Assembly (NCBI GenBank): GCA_031549105.1
Contig: JAVBQK010000083.1
Location: 1-41,960 of the forward strand
Reading direction: 5' to 3'
Source: Avichristensenella sp031549105
Lineage (GTDB): Bacteria > Bacillota > Clostridia > Christensenellales > Aristaeellaceae
Length of the DNA: 41,960 nt
Positions 29,981-37,912 of this stretch are shown here, piece by piece. Position 1 is the stretch's first letter; every line of letters starts with the position of its first letter. The notes below the pieces were generated by a model, which was not told the origin of the DNA, did not search any database, and saw only the letters and a list, made by a program, of their open reading frames with translations. Made by a program: the position numbers and the translations under genes.

Positions 29981-31374
29981 CAGAATTCCGCCGAGCCGGT
30001 GGTGCGCGGGAAGGGCAGCACATCGCGGATGTTCGCCACGCCCGTCAGGTACATCACCAGCCGCTCAAACCCCAGGCCGAAGCCCGCGTGCGGCGTGCCG
30101 CCGTATTTGCGCAATTCCAGGTACCACCAGTAGTCCGCCGGGTCCAGGTTGCACTCGGCCATGCGGGCTTCCAGCACTGCAAGATCGTCCTCGCGCTGGC
30201 TGCCGCCGATCAGCTCACCAATGCCCGGCACCAGCATGTCCGCTGCAGCGACGGTCTTGCCGTCTTGGTTCAGCTTCATGTAGAACGCCTTGATCTCCTT
30301 GGGGTAGTCGTGCACAAACACCGGACGGCCGAAGTGCTTCTCTGTCAGATAACGCTCGTGTTCGGTCTGTAGGTCCACACCCCAGGAAACCGGGTATTCG
30401 AACTTCTCGCCGGACTGCTTCAAAATCTCCACCGCGTCCGTATAGGAGACGCGCGCGAAATCGGAACCCGCCACGTGATCAAGCCGCTTGAGCAGCTCCT
30501 TGTCGACAAACTTGTTCAGGAACTCCATTTCATCCGAAGCTTCCTCGCGCACGCGGCGGATGATGTACTTGACCATCTCCTCGGCCAAGTCCATGTCCTC
30601 CTTGAGCGTCGCGAAGGCGATCTCCGGCTCCACCATCCAGAACTCTGCCGCATGGCGCGCGGTAAAGCTGCGCTCGGCGCGGAACGTCGGGCCGAAGGTG
30701 TATACATCACGGAACGCCATGCAGAACGATTCAACGTTCAGTTGGCCGGACACCGTCAGGCCCGTAGGCCTCCCGAAGAAATCCTGCGCGCTGTCCACCT
30801 CTCCTTTGTCCGTGCGGGGCGGGTTCGCCGCGTCCAGCGTGGTCACGCGGAACATCTCGCCCGCGCCCTCGCAGTCGCTGGTGGTGACGATCGGGGTATG
30901 CACGTACACGAAGCCCTTGTCATGGAAGAACTCATGGATGATCTGCGCGGCGAGCGAGCGGATGCGGAACACCGCCGTGAACAGATTGGTGCGCGGGCGC
31001 AGGTGGGCGATCGTGCGCAGAAACTCCACCGAGTGTTGCTTCTTTTGCAGCGGGTAATCTGGCGTCGACGCGCCGACGACCGTTACCTTGTCCGCCTTCA
31101 GCTCGAAGGGCTGCTGCATGCCCGGCGTCGGCACGATGGTTCCCTCGGCCTCAATCGCGCTGCCAACGTTCAGCCCGGCGATCTCTTTGAAGTTCGCAAG
31201 CGTCGCCTGCTCAATGACAATCTGCAACGGCTTGAACGCCGTGCCGTCGCTCAGCGCGATGAACGCGAACGCTTTGGAGTCGCGCACCGTGCGCACCCAG
31301 CCGCTGACGCGAACGCCCGGCGTTTCCCGGGTCGGAGTGTTTGCGTTAAGTTCTCTAATGGTGGTGATTTCCAT
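29980..31374 (-). CDS. asnS: Asparaginyl-tRNA synthetase
   Basis: This 464-residue class IIb aminoacyl-tRNA synthetase charges tRNA-Asn. The N-terminal OB fold (1-110; VRVSGWVRTVRDSKAFAFIALSDGT) binds the anticodon. The catalytic core has FLRTIAHLRPRTN, motif 2 FRAERSFTARHAAEFWMVEPEIAF, KYGGTPHAGFGLGFERLVMYLTG (motif 3), and the final NIRDVLPFPRT. GGSQRED and the long AsnRS insertion distinguish it from AspRS. The ATG is preceded by GAGGGGG. It is co-oriented and only 14 nt from the upstream membrane-protein gene; no T-box leader is present. Confidence 0.97.
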   Translation of the reverse strand: MEITTIRELNANTPTRETPGVRVSGWVRTVRDSKAFAFIALSDGTAFKPLQIVIEQATLANFKEIAGLNVGSAIEAEGTIVPTPGMQQPFELKADKVTVVGASTPDYPLQKKQHSVEFLRTIAHLRPRTNLFTAVFRIRSLAAQIIHEFFHDKGFVYVHTPIVTTSDCEGAGEMFRVTTLDAANPPRTDKGEVDSAQDFFGRPTGLTVSGQLNVESFCMAFRDVYTFGPTFRAERSFTARHAAEFWMVEPEIAFATLKEDMDLAEEMVKYIIRRVREEASDEMEFLNKFVDKELLKRLDHVAGSDFARVSYTDAVEILKQSGEKFEYPVSWGVDLQTEHERYLTEKHFGRPVFVHDYPKEIKAFYMKLNQDGKTVAAADMLVPGIGELIGGSQREDDLAVLEARMAECNLDPADYWWYLELRKYGGTPHAGFGLGFERLVMYLTGVANIRDVLPFPRTTGSAEF

Positions 31375-31388
31375 GTATTTTCCCCCTC

Positions 31389-32105
31389 TTACTTCGTCTC
31401 AAATACAATGCTCTTTGCAAATGTCCGCGCAACCTCCAGCAGCTCCTCGTCCGTCAGCGCGGGGCTTTCCTCCGTCACTTCCGTCGTCATCACGCTGATG
31501 AGGATGCTGGCATTCCGCACCGCGGGCAGGTAGCAGGTCAGCGACTGCGTCTGCTTCTCTGCCGTCTCGGTAGTTTCCGTCATATTGGAGACAAAGTAGA
31601 CCGCCTCACGCTCGTTTATCTCGGTGGTCTTTACCTCGCCCACACCCTCGCCGTAGAAGGAGACAAACTGCGGCTGTACCGCCTCGGCCATCGCGCGCGG
31701 CTTTTCCTTCACGCCGGTAATGTACACCTGCTTGATGGGGCTGGCCTCATCGTCTGGCGCAAAGACAAAGTCCGTCTCGTTCGTGTCAGTCTTGCTGCTG
31801 GATTCGGTATTGCGCGTGAAGCCTGCCACCGCGTTCACTTCGCCCAGCTTGTAGTAGCGCTTGGCGCTTGATGTACTCAGGTTGGAAACGATCCAGTTAT
31901 CGCCCGCCTCCACCTGACCGTTCTTCACCGGCAGGTTGTCGCCATGGTAGAACACCGCAAACAGGATCAGCGCCACAACCAGCACGCTGCCCCCGATGAT
32001 CAGGTTCCGTTTCATTTCCGGGGCCATCGGCGGCTTTTTTGCCTTTGCACTGGCCTTGCGCTGCTCCTTGGGGATGTAGGTGGGCTTTACTTTCTTCTTT
32101 GCCAT
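31389..32105 (-). CDS. Single-pass membrane protein of unknown function
   Basis: I do not recognise a family for this 238-residue protein. The first 33 residues are strongly basic and Lys/Pro/Ala-rich (MAKKKVKPTYIPKEQRKA), followed by one membrane helix (about 34-54, LIIGGSVLVVALILFAVFY), then an outside domain of about 180 residues with Thr/Glu-rich stretches (TTEINEREAVYFVSNMTETTETAE). Topology is therefore cytoplasmic basic tail, one helix, extracellular domain. The ATG has AAAGGAG at good distance. It precedes asnS by 14 nt and follows the ABC ATPase by 31 nt, so it is probably co-transcribed with asnS and the methyltransferase gene. Confidence 0.75.
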   Translation of the reverse strand: MAKKKVKPTYIPKEQRKASAKAKKPPMAPEMKRNLIIGGSVLVVALILFAVFYHGDNLPVKNGQVEAGDNWIVSNLSTSSAKRYYKLGEVNAVAGFTRNTESSSKTDTNETDFVFAPDDEASPIKQVYITGVKEKPRAMAEAVQPQFVSFYGEGVGEVKTTEINEREAVYFVSNMTETTETAEKQTQSLTCYLPAVRNASILISVMTTEVTEESPALTDEELLEVARTFAKSIVFETK

Positions 32106-32136
32106 GGTACGCTCCTTTTCGTTTATGAAGTTCTAA

Positions 32137-32907
32137 TTATGAAATGGACTCCCACCGTTTCAGTGCGCCGAGCATATAGGCGGCCACGTCCATATCGAAC
32201 ACTTCCCCAAGGCGCGCGGGCGTCAGCGCCTCGGTCGGAGGGCCGCAGGCCACCGCGTGCCCATCCTTGAGCAGCAGAAACCGGTCGGCAAACGACATCG
32301 CCAGGTTCACATCGTGCAGCACGCCGACAACCGCACGGCCCTCTTCGCGCGCCCAGGTCCGCAGGGATTCAATCAGCTGCGCCTGGTGCTTGAGGTCCAG
32401 ATGGTTCGTCGGTTCGTCCAGCAGGATCACCTGCGGCTCCTGCGCCAGCGTCCGGGCAAGGAACACCCGCTGCAGCTGCCCGCCGGAGAGCGTGTCAATC
32501 AGCCGGTTTTTCATCTCCCACAGGCCTACCGTGCGCAGGCACCGCTCCACGCACTCCCGGTCCTCGCGGGAAGGCATCCTCAGCGCGCCGCGCAGGTAAA
32601 CAAACCGGCCCAGCATCACTGTGTCGTATACCGTGTAGGCGAAGTACACCTGCGAGATCTGGCTGAGCAGCGCCACATGCGCGGCGATGTCCCGCCGCTT
32701 CATCCCGGCCAGCGGCTTTTCGCCCAGTCGCACATCGCCCCGGCAGGGCAGCAGCCCCGCGATGACGCGCAGCAGCGTTGTCTTGCCGCAGCCATTCGCG
32801 CCCAGCACGCAGAAGCATTCGCCCGCTTCCACCGAAAAGCCGACGCCGTGCAGCACATCGCGCCCGCCATACCCGGCGTACAAGTCTTTGAGCGTTAGCA
32901 GGCTCAT
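32137..32907 (-). CDS. ABC transporter ATPase, BtuD/FecE-like (corrinoid or iron-chelate uptake)
   Basis: The product is 256 residues from ATG 32907; the open frame running further upstream is only a shadow of the permease gene. It has Walker A GANGCGKTT, Q-loop LLSQISQVYF, signature LSGGQLQRV, Walker B VILLDEPTNHLD and the switch His in VVGVLHDVNLA. The sequence type is that of ATPases of vitamin B12, heme and siderophore importers. The start overlaps the permease stop (ATGA). Placement after corrinoid salvage genes suggests cobalamin or cobinamide as substrate. No binding-protein gene (btuF) is in the window, so the operon is incomplete for uptake unless the binding protein is elsewhere. 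Confidence 0.92.
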   Translation of the reverse strand: MSLLTLKDLYAGYGGRDVLHGVGFSVEAGECFCVLGANGCGKTTLLRVIAGLLPCRGDVRLGEKPLAGMKRRDIAAHVALLSQISQVYFAYTVYDTVMLGRFVYLRGALRMPSREDRECVERCLRTVGLWEMKNRLIDTLSGGQLQRVFLARTLAQEPQVILLDEPTNHLDLKHQAQLIESLRTWAREEGRAVVGVLHDVNLAMSFADRFLLLKDGHAVACGPPTEALTPARLGEVFDMDVAAYMLGALKRWESIS

Positions 32908-33935
32908 GCGTCGCCCCCCGACCGCCTGCGGCGGAAAAACACATACGCGAAGAACGGTGCGCCGATCAACGCCGTCACCGCCCCCACAGGCAGCTCCACC
33001 GGCGCGGCGATCGTGCGCGCACCCATATCGCACAGCGCCATGAACCCGCCGCCGAACAGCGCCGACATCGGGACGACCAGCTTGTGCTTGGCCCCGAATA
33101 TGCGCCGCACCACATGCGGAGCGATCAGATCGATGAAGCCAATGACCCCCGCGAACGCCACCGCGCTGCCCGTCAGCGCGGCCGACAGCGCCAGCAGCAG
33201 CCATTTCACCCGGCGCGTGCTCATGCCCATCGCGCCCGCGTCTTCCTCGCCAAAGGTTAGCATGTCCAGTTCCCGGGCATAGCGCGTCAAAATCAACACA
33301 CCCACCACTGCGACCGGGAACAGCAGGCCGACCTCGCTCCAGCCTTTGAGCGCGAAACTGCCCATCTGCCAGTGCAAAAGCCGCTGCGTGTTTTCCTTGG
33401 CGAACGAGTAGAGCAGCGTCAGCACCGCATTGATGAACAGTGAAAACACCATGCCCGCCAGGATGATCGTATTGCTGCGCATGCCCTTGTCCACCCGTGC
33501 GGCAAACGTCACCGCCGCGAACACAGCCACAAGGCCCGATAGCAGCCCCACGAACGGCAGCGTATACGCGCCCAGCAGCGGCAGCGTAAAGCCTGTGAGC
33601 ATCACCGCCGCCGCGCCAAGCGACGCGCCGGAGCTGACACCCAGCGTGTAGGACGAAGCGAGCGGGTTGCGCAGGATGCTCTGCATCACCGTGCCGCTGA
33701 CGGAAAGCATCGCCCCCACGCAGAACGCAAGCAGCACGCGCGGCATGCGGATTGTCCACAGAATGGACACGCTCGTATCGGCAATGGTTGCCGGCAGCGC
33801 CGCGCCGAAGAGCTTATGCGCAATGATGCTCGCCGTCTCCCCCACACTGAGCCGCACGCTGCCCACCCCTACAGACAGGATAAGTGCCAGCAGGCATAGC
33901 AACACCGACAGCGTGATCTTGATCCATAGCTTCAT
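32904..33935 (-). CDS. FecCD/BtuC-family ABC transporter permease
   Basis: This 343-residue permease has about nine to ten helices, starting at ATG 33935 (GAGG 8 nt upstream). Family marks are IRMPRVLLAFCVGAMLSVSGTVMQSILRNPLASSYTLGVSSGASLGAA, the NTIILAGMVFSLFINAVLTLLYSF segment, WQMGSF, and FAGVIGFIDLIAPHVVRRIFG, the cytoplasmic loop contacting the ATPase. Such permeases carry B12, heme or ferric siderophores. Its ATG overlaps the stop of the upstream phosphatase gene (ATGA) and its end overlaps the ATPase start. It is therefore tightly coupled to the cob genes, which favours a corrinoid substrate. Confidence 0.92.
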   Translation of the reverse strand: MKLWIKITLSVLLCLLALILSVGVGSVRLSVGETASIIAHKLFGAALPATIADTSVSILWTIRMPRVLLAFCVGAMLSVSGTVMQSILRNPLASSYTLGVSSGASLGAAAVMLTGFTLPLLGAYTLPFVGLLSGLVAVFAAVTFAARVDKGMRSNTIILAGMVFSLFINAVLTLLYSFAKENTQRLLHWQMGSFALKGWSEVGLLFPVAVVGVLILTRYARELDMLTFGEEDAGAMGMSTRRVKWLLLALSAALTGSAVAFAGVIGFIDLIAPHVVRRIFGAKHKLVVPMSALFGGGFMALCDMGARTIAAPVELPVGAVTALIGAPFFAYVFFRRRRSGGDA

Positions 33936-34504
33936 GAAAATGCCTCGTACCCGACCACATGGTCCCGGCCTTCGATGCAGACCGTCCAACCGCAGCCGTT
34001 TTGCGCAACACCCACCGGTTCGCCGCCGGTAGCAAACACGCGCATCACGCAGCCGATGGCCCCGCCATGCGAAACGAGCACAGCCCGGCCCTCCCACTCA
34101 TGCGCAAGCAGCGCACGGAACCCCTCCGTCACGCGCGCCTCAAATGTCCGCATCGACTCTCCACCCGGGCAAACGATATCCATCTGGCCGGGTTTGAGCC
34201 ATTCACGGTACAGCGGTTCATTTGCATCAAGGTCCTCATGGCTCCGCCCCTCAAACGTGCCGAAACGGTACTCGCCAAGGCTCGGAATCATGATGCTTTC
34301 CACCGGGCCATAGAGGATTTCCAGCGTCTGCCGCGCGCGCAGCATGCCGCTGGTGAAAAAAAGAGAGGCCTCCGGGTACATGCCCGCGCGCTGGATCAGC
34401 GCCAACCGTCCATTTTCGGATAGCGGCACATCCGTCGCGCCGGTAAAGACCCGCCTTTCGTTCGCCTCGGTCATGCCGTGGCGGATCAGCAGCAGTTCAC
34501 GCAC
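33932..34504 (-). CDS. cobC: Histidine phosphatase, probable alpha-ribazole phosphatase
   Basis: This 190-residue member of the phosphoglycerate-mutase-like histidine phosphatases has the RHG motif LLIRHGMTEAN with the phospho-accepting His9, a GMLRARQTLEI segment, LGEYRFGTFEGRSHEDL and VLVSHGGAIG with the second His. In a row of cobT, cobO, cobU and cobS the natural role is removing phosphate from alpha-ribazole 5'-phosphate or adenosylcobalamin phosphate in nucleotide-loop assembly. The start is a GTG inside the 3' end of the small cobU-like gene (8-nt overlap). The family is broad, so the assignment to CobC rests on context. Confidence 0.85.
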   Translation of the reverse strand: MRELLLIRHGMTEANERRVFTGATDVPLSENGRLALIQRAGMYPEASLFFTSGMLRARQTLEILYGPVESIMIPSLGEYRFGTFEGRSHEDLDANEPLYREWLKPGQMDIVCPGGESMRTFEARVTEGFRALLAHEWEGRAVLVSHGGAIGCVMRVFATGGEPVGVAQNGCGWTVCIEGRDHVVGYEAFS

Positions 34505-34835
34505 CCTTGATCACCGTCCCAATCCCGCAAAATACGCGCACCACGCGCTCCGCCCGCGCCGCAAGCAATGCACCGACGCGGCCCACTGCCTCGCGCCACG
34601 CGCGATCCGCCGCGTCCATCGGCACCAGGCCGCAGCAGATGTCGGTGAGCAGCACCACGCTGTCCTCCCATGCATCCATCCGCGATGCGATCTCCGCCAG
34701 CGGGTCCTTGCCCGCGTCGAGTATCCCACGAATCAGGTTTTCCACACGGGGCACCAGTTTATCCGGCGCACAACCCAGCACCTCCAGCGCGTAGGCCGTT
34801 TTGCCCTGGTACGCACCGCCAACGATCAAGATCAT
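34497..34835 (-). CDS. Short CobU-like P-loop protein
   Basis: The product is 112 residues, against about 180-205 for full CobU. The N-terminus MILIVGGAYQGKTAYA carries the CobU-type P-loop (GGxxxGKT). The second half, TDICCGLVPMDAADRAWREAVGRVGALLAARAERVVRVFCGI, matches the C-terminal CobU block with the EVGxGIVP-like segment and NQxxAxxAdeV-like helix. The middle, including the guanylylated His region, is missing. A full-length CobU is encoded 680 bp upstream. The ATG has GAGGAG. It may be a specialised kinase or a regulator in corrinoid salvage, and appears to be a stable gene rather than debris because start, frame and overlaps are intact. Confidence 0.75.
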   Translation of the reverse strand: MILIVGGAYQGKTAYALEVLGCAPDKLVPRVENLIRGILDAGKDPLAEIASRMDAWEDSVVLLTDICCGLVPMDAADRAWREAVGRVGALLAARAERVVRVFCGIGTVIKGA

Positions 34836-34844
34836 GTTCTCTCC

Positions 34845-35612
34845 TCAAATACAGGCCAGCAAGGCCAGCCCGCACAGTTCGGCGCAGCAGATGCCGCACC
34901 CGGCGATGTCCCCGTTCATGCCGCCAAGCGACCGCACCGCCGCCGCGCACGGCACCGCAAACCCGATGGTTGCGGCCAGCAGTGCCGCACCGGCCCTTCC
35001 GTCAATCAGGAAAGCCGCGATCACCGCTGCCCCGTAGCATACCGCACAGAAACGCAGCCGCCCGGGCGTCGCCGCGTCATGGTTCATGCGGCCATATGAG
35101 CTGCCGGGCATCGGCTCGATCTTCATCAGCATGAGCGCCGCAAGCGCCCGCGACACCACGGGCAGCAGCGCCAGCACGGCAAGGCTATGCCCCTCGGCAA
35201 AAATAGCATTTGTCGCGCCCACCTGCGCGAGCAGCACGCACATCAGCGCAATCACCGCGAACGAACCCGCGTGCGGGTCCTTGAGGATGCGCCGCTTCTC
35301 CTCCTGCGGGCGCGCAGAGAGCACCGCGTCCGCCACGTCCATCAGCCCGTCCAGGTGTAGAAAGCCGCTGAGTACCGAGGGCGTCAGCGCCACCACGACC
35401 GCGCAAAGCGCCACCGGCATCAGGCGCTGGGCCAGCATGGCGATTCCCAGCCACAAAAGCCCCACCGTAAGCCCCACCACCGGGAGCGCAGGCGGCAGCA
35501 AACCACGGCAGCCGTCATCCCAGCTCGCACACCCCGGTAGCACTGTGTACAGCCCAAGGGCCATTCGAAATGCCTTGAGCCACTTCCTGAACCAGCGCGG
35601 CAAACCGATCAT
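34845..35612 (-). CDS. cobS: Adenosylcobinamide-GDP ribazoletransferase (cobalamin synthase)
   Basis: CobS is a polytopic membrane enzyme that joins alpha-ribazole to adenosylcobinamide-GDP, giving adenosylcobalamin. The frame has about six helices and the family motif SGFLHLDGLMDVADAVLSARP, followed by RRILKDPHAGSFAVIAL and PGSSYGRMNHDAATPGR. The start is uncertain: ATG 35612 gives 255 residues, with AAAGGGG too close to it; ATG 35564 gives 239 residues with AAGG 8 nt upstream but trims the usual N-terminal helix. I keep the longer form. Either way the 5' end overlaps cobU by 50-98 nt. Confidence 0.88.
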   Translation of the reverse strand: MIGLPRWFRKWLKAFRMALGLYTVLPGCASWDDGCRGLLPPALPVVGLTVGLLWLGIAMLAQRLMPVALCAVVVALTPSVLSGFLHLDGLMDVADAVLSARPQEEKRRILKDPHAGSFAVIALMCVLLAQVGATNAIFAEGHSLAVLALLPVVSRALAALMLMKIEPMPGSSYGRMNHDAATPGRLRFCAVCYGAAVIAAFLIDGRAGAALLAATIGFAVPCAAAVRSLGGMNGDIAGCGICCAELCGLALLACI

Positions 35613-36132
35613 CCCCTTTGTGCACGATTGGCCAAGCAAATACACATTCCAGCACACCGTCGCACGCAACCGCCAGCGCGCGGTCAATCTCCGCCAGTTG
35701 GCGGCGGTACGCCTCGGTGTACGCATCAAAGCAGCAGGCATCACTGTAGATTCCGTCGGAGACAACGACGATATCCTCATATGCGCCAAGCAGTGCGAGC
35801 ACCCCGGCCGTCACGCGCGCTCCGGCATCCATGTCTATCCGGCCATCAGGCCCGAACATCTCCTCCGCAAGCAGCGCGGTGGTGCTATCCAGCAGCAGGC
35901 TTGCGTCCCCCGGAAAACGCCCTACGAGCGCCTCGATGCACGCATGGCATTCCACCGTCTCAAACCCGCAGCCCGCGCGCTCTGCCTGGTGCCGGGCGAT
36001 GCGGGCATCGTCCTCGGCATCGTGCGGACGCATCGTGGCGATGTAAATACGCCGCTCGCCCTGCGCCATCGCAAGGCCTTGCGCCAGCGTGGACTTGCCG
36101 TTCTTGCAACCGCCGGAAATGAGAATCCTCAC
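35515..36132 (-). CDS. cobU: Adenosylcobinamide kinase/guanylyltransferase (CobU)
   Basis: CobU (205 residues) phosphorylates adenosylcobinamide and activates it with GTP. The P-loop is ISGGCKNGKST. The family block YIATMRPHDAEDDARIARHQAERAGCGFETVEC contains the conserved Ala-Thr and the His that is guanylylated in CobU (ARHQ). LLLDSTTALLAEEMFG and VVVSDGIYSDACCFDAYTEAYRRQLAEIDRALAVACDGV follow. The last block differs from the common EVGxGIVP motif, so activity may be partly altered. The GTG start overlaps the cobO stop (GTGA) and the 3' end overlaps cobS. Confidence 0.87.
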   Translation of the reverse strand: MRILISGGCKNGKSTLAQGLAMAQGERRIYIATMRPHDAEDDARIARHQAERAGCGFETVECHACIEALVGRFPGDASLLLDSTTALLAEEMFGPDGRIDMDAGARVTAGVLALLGAYEDIVVVSDGIYSDACCFDAYTEAYRRQLAEIDRALAVACDGVLECVFAWPIVHKGDDRFAALVQEVAQGISNGPWAVHSATGVCELG

Positions 36133-36644
36133 GACTCAATGCCCTTGCGCGCAGGCACGCCAGCATTGTAGTAGTGCTTGATCAGGCGCATCTCGGTGCA
36201 CAGGTCGGCTTCGTCGATGATCGCCTGCGGCGCGCCACGCCCGGTGAGCACCACCTCCGTGCGGTCATTCCGCGAGCGAAGGGCGTCCAGCGCAGCTTCT
36301 ACTGGAAGCAATCCCATTGACATCGCGCCGTTGGCTTCATCCAGAATCACCAGATCGTACGCGCCCGAGGCCAACGCCTCCCTCGCGGCGACAAGGCCGT
36401 TTGCCGCGCGGTCCAGCTCATCCTGCGGGATGCACTGCGGATTGATAAACTTTCCACTGCCCAGCTGCGTCACTTCCACCTCCGGGAAGCGCGCGCGCAG
36501 CGTCTCAATCTCGCTGTAATCGCCGCACTTGAGAAACTGGAACACCCGCACGCGCAGCCCCGCGCCGACTGCCCGCACCAACAGCCCCAGTGACGCCGTC
36601 GTCTTGCCCTTGCCGTCGCCGGTATACACCTGCACGCAGCTCAT
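36129..36644 (-). CDS. cobO: Corrinoid adenosyltransferase (CobO/BtuR/CobA type)
   Basis: This 171-residue P-loop enzyme transfers the adenosyl group of ATP to cob(I)alamin or cobinamide, making the cobalt-carbon bond. Motifs are VQVYTGDGKGKTTASLGLLVRA (P-loop), VRVFQFLKCG, YDLVILDEANGAMSMGLL (Walker B-like), EVVLTGRGAPQAIIDEADLCTEMR and a C-terminal VPARKGIES, the usual GIEF-like end of this family. The ATG overlaps the cobT stop (ATGA). Adenosylcobalamin is the form needed by NrdJ. Confidence 0.94.
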   Translation of the reverse strand: MSCVQVYTGDGKGKTTASLGLLVRAVGAGLRVRVFQFLKCGDYSEIETLRARFPEVEVTQLGSGKFINPQCIPQDELDRAANGLVAAREALASGAYDLVILDEANGAMSMGLLPVEAALDALRSRNDRTEVVLTGRGAPQAIIDEADLCTEMRLIKHYYNAGVPARKGIES

Positions 36645-37708
36645 CGCTTAATCTCCTCCAAGTAGTCGTTGTTGATCTCCGCCTCGGCGAACGTCGCCAT
36701 ATCGCGGTATACCGCGCACGCGGCGTCCAGCATCGCGAACAAAAGCGGACAGCCGCTGCCTTCGCCCAGCCGCATGTTGAGCCTGAGCGGCGCGGTAATG
36801 CCCAGCGCCTCCAGTGCGACCTTCGCGCCCGGCTCCTCCGACAGGTGCGATGCAAACAGATACGGGCGCACGGTCGGCGCAATCCGCACCGCCGCCAGCG
36901 CCGCGACGCAGCCGATGAACCCATCCACCACCACCGGCACCCGCATCGAAGCCGCCCCCAGGTATGCACCTGCCATCGCGCAGATTTCCAGCCCGCCAAG
37001 CCCCGCAAGGACGCCCAGGACATCCGCAGGGTCTGCGTTCGCGCGCTCAAGCGCTTCGCGGATCACCTGGCGCTTGATCTCAAGCCTGCGGTCGCCGATG
37101 CCGCCACCCGCGCCTGTCAGGTCGCCCGAAGGACGTCCCGTCAGCGCCGCAAGCACCGCCGCGCTGGCCGTCGTGTTGCCGATGCCCATCTCCCCTACGC
37201 CCAGCAGGCCATAGCCGGATTCCACAGCCTCCCGCGCAAGCCGTGCGCCGCTGAGCAGCGCTTCTTCAGCCTCCGCGCGCGTCATCGCGTCTTCGATGCG
37301 AATGTTGCCTGTGCCCGCGCGCACGCGCAGATCGCGCACACCGGGATATGTGACAGGCGCGTTCACGCCCACATCCGCGACGATCAGCTCCGCGCCGAAC
37401 GCGCACGCCAGGACAGCGACGCCCGTTATCCCGCGCACAAAGTTGATGGTTTGCGATGTCGTCACCGACTGCGGCGCGGAACCGATTCCTTCCGCACAGA
37501 CTCCATGGTCGGCGGCAAACACCAAAACGGCCCGGCGGGATAGATCGGGCGGCGTTTGCCCCGTGATCCCCGCCAGCCGGATGGCATATGTTTCCAGTTC
37601 GCCCAGGCTGCCCAGCGGTTTGGCCAAGCTATCCAGGCGCGCACGTGCCTGGGTCATCGCGGATGCGTTCAGCGGGCCGATGCTTTCGATAAGTTCCTGT
37701 ATTTTCAT
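36641..37708 (-). CDS. cobT: Nicotinate-nucleotide:dimethylbenzimidazole phosphoribosyltransferase
   Basis: This 355-residue enzyme activates the lower ligand base of cobalamin by making its alpha-ribotide. ATG 37708 begins MKIQELIESIGPL; the frame opens slightly earlier without support. Blocks: RLDSLAKPLGSLGELE, VFAADHGVCAEGIGSAPQSVT, GEMGIGNTTASAAV, TGAGGGIGD, and the catalytic Glu in MRLGEGSGCPLLF near the C-terminus (equivalent to Glu317 of the Salmonella enzyme). First gene of the cob operon; its promoter is only 7 nt upstream of the ATG, there is no clear ribosome site, and no cobalamin riboswitch is present. Confidence 0.95.
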   Translation of the reverse strand: MKIQELIESIGPLNASAMTQARARLDSLAKPLGSLGELETYAIRLAGITGQTPPDLSRRAVLVFAADHGVCAEGIGSAPQSVTTSQTINFVRGITGVAVLACAFGAELIVADVGVNAPVTYPGVRDLRVRAGTGNIRIEDAMTRAEAEEALLSGARLAREAVESGYGLLGVGEMGIGNTTASAAVLAALTGRPSGDLTGAGGGIGDRRLEIKRQVIREALERANADPADVLGVLAGLGGLEICAMAGAYLGAASMRVPVVVDGFIGCVAALAAVRIAPTVRPYLFASHLSEEPGAKVALEALGITAPLRLNMRLGEGSGCPLLFAMLDAACAVYRDMATFAEAEINNDYLEEIKR

Positions 37709-37715
37709 GCAAAAT

Positions 37716-37744
37716 ATGATACCACAGGGGGCAGGGTTTTTCAA
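37716..37744 (-). promoter_or_regulatory. Promoter of the cob operon, 7 nt from the cobT start codon
   Basis: On the minus strand there is TTGAAA (37739-37744), a 17-bp spacer and TATCAT (37716-37721) with TG one base before it. Seven bases separate the -10 box from the cobT ATG, so the mRNA should be leaderless, as for the MATE gene. Confidence 0.6.
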
Positions 37745-37820
37745 TGCGCGGGGTTCATTCCTCTATAACTCTTGGGTGCAGCCCCCTTTGTCAACCCCCT
37801 GTAAAAACTATTCGTATTGC

Positions 37821-37849
37821 TTGACAAAACCATGAATCCATACAATAAT
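37821..37849 (+). promoter_or_regulatory. Promoter of the ABC importer operon
   Basis: TTGACA (37821-37826), 17-bp spacer, AATAAT (37844-37849); ATAATA one base further is an alternative -10. It is divergent from the cob promoter with about 75 bp between the -35 boxes. Confidence 0.6.
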
Positions 37850-37859
37850 ACTAACAAGA

Positions 37860-37877
37860 GGCGTGTACTTTCACGCC
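37860..37877 (+). promoter_or_regulatory. Inverted repeat just after the transcription start of the ABC importer operon
   Basis: GGCGTG-tacttt-CACGCC is a perfect 6-bp-arm inverted repeat at about +4 to +21. It could be a repressor operator or a 5' mRNA hairpin; the ribosome site (AAGGAGGG) lies downstream of it. Confidence 0.45.
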
Positions 37878-37912
37878 ATCTGCGACCAATCGAATACAAG
37901 GAGGGTGAATCG

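Noticed and set aside
32904..33759. Long upstream extension of the ABC ATPase frame (540 residues in total)
   Set aside because: The extra part is an out-of-frame reading of the permease gene; the true start at 32907 overlaps the permease stop and begins the normal ABC fold.
37709..37912. Cobalamin riboswitch upstream of cobT
   Set aside because: No B12-box-like sequence was found and the promoter sits 7 nt from the start codon, leaving no leader.
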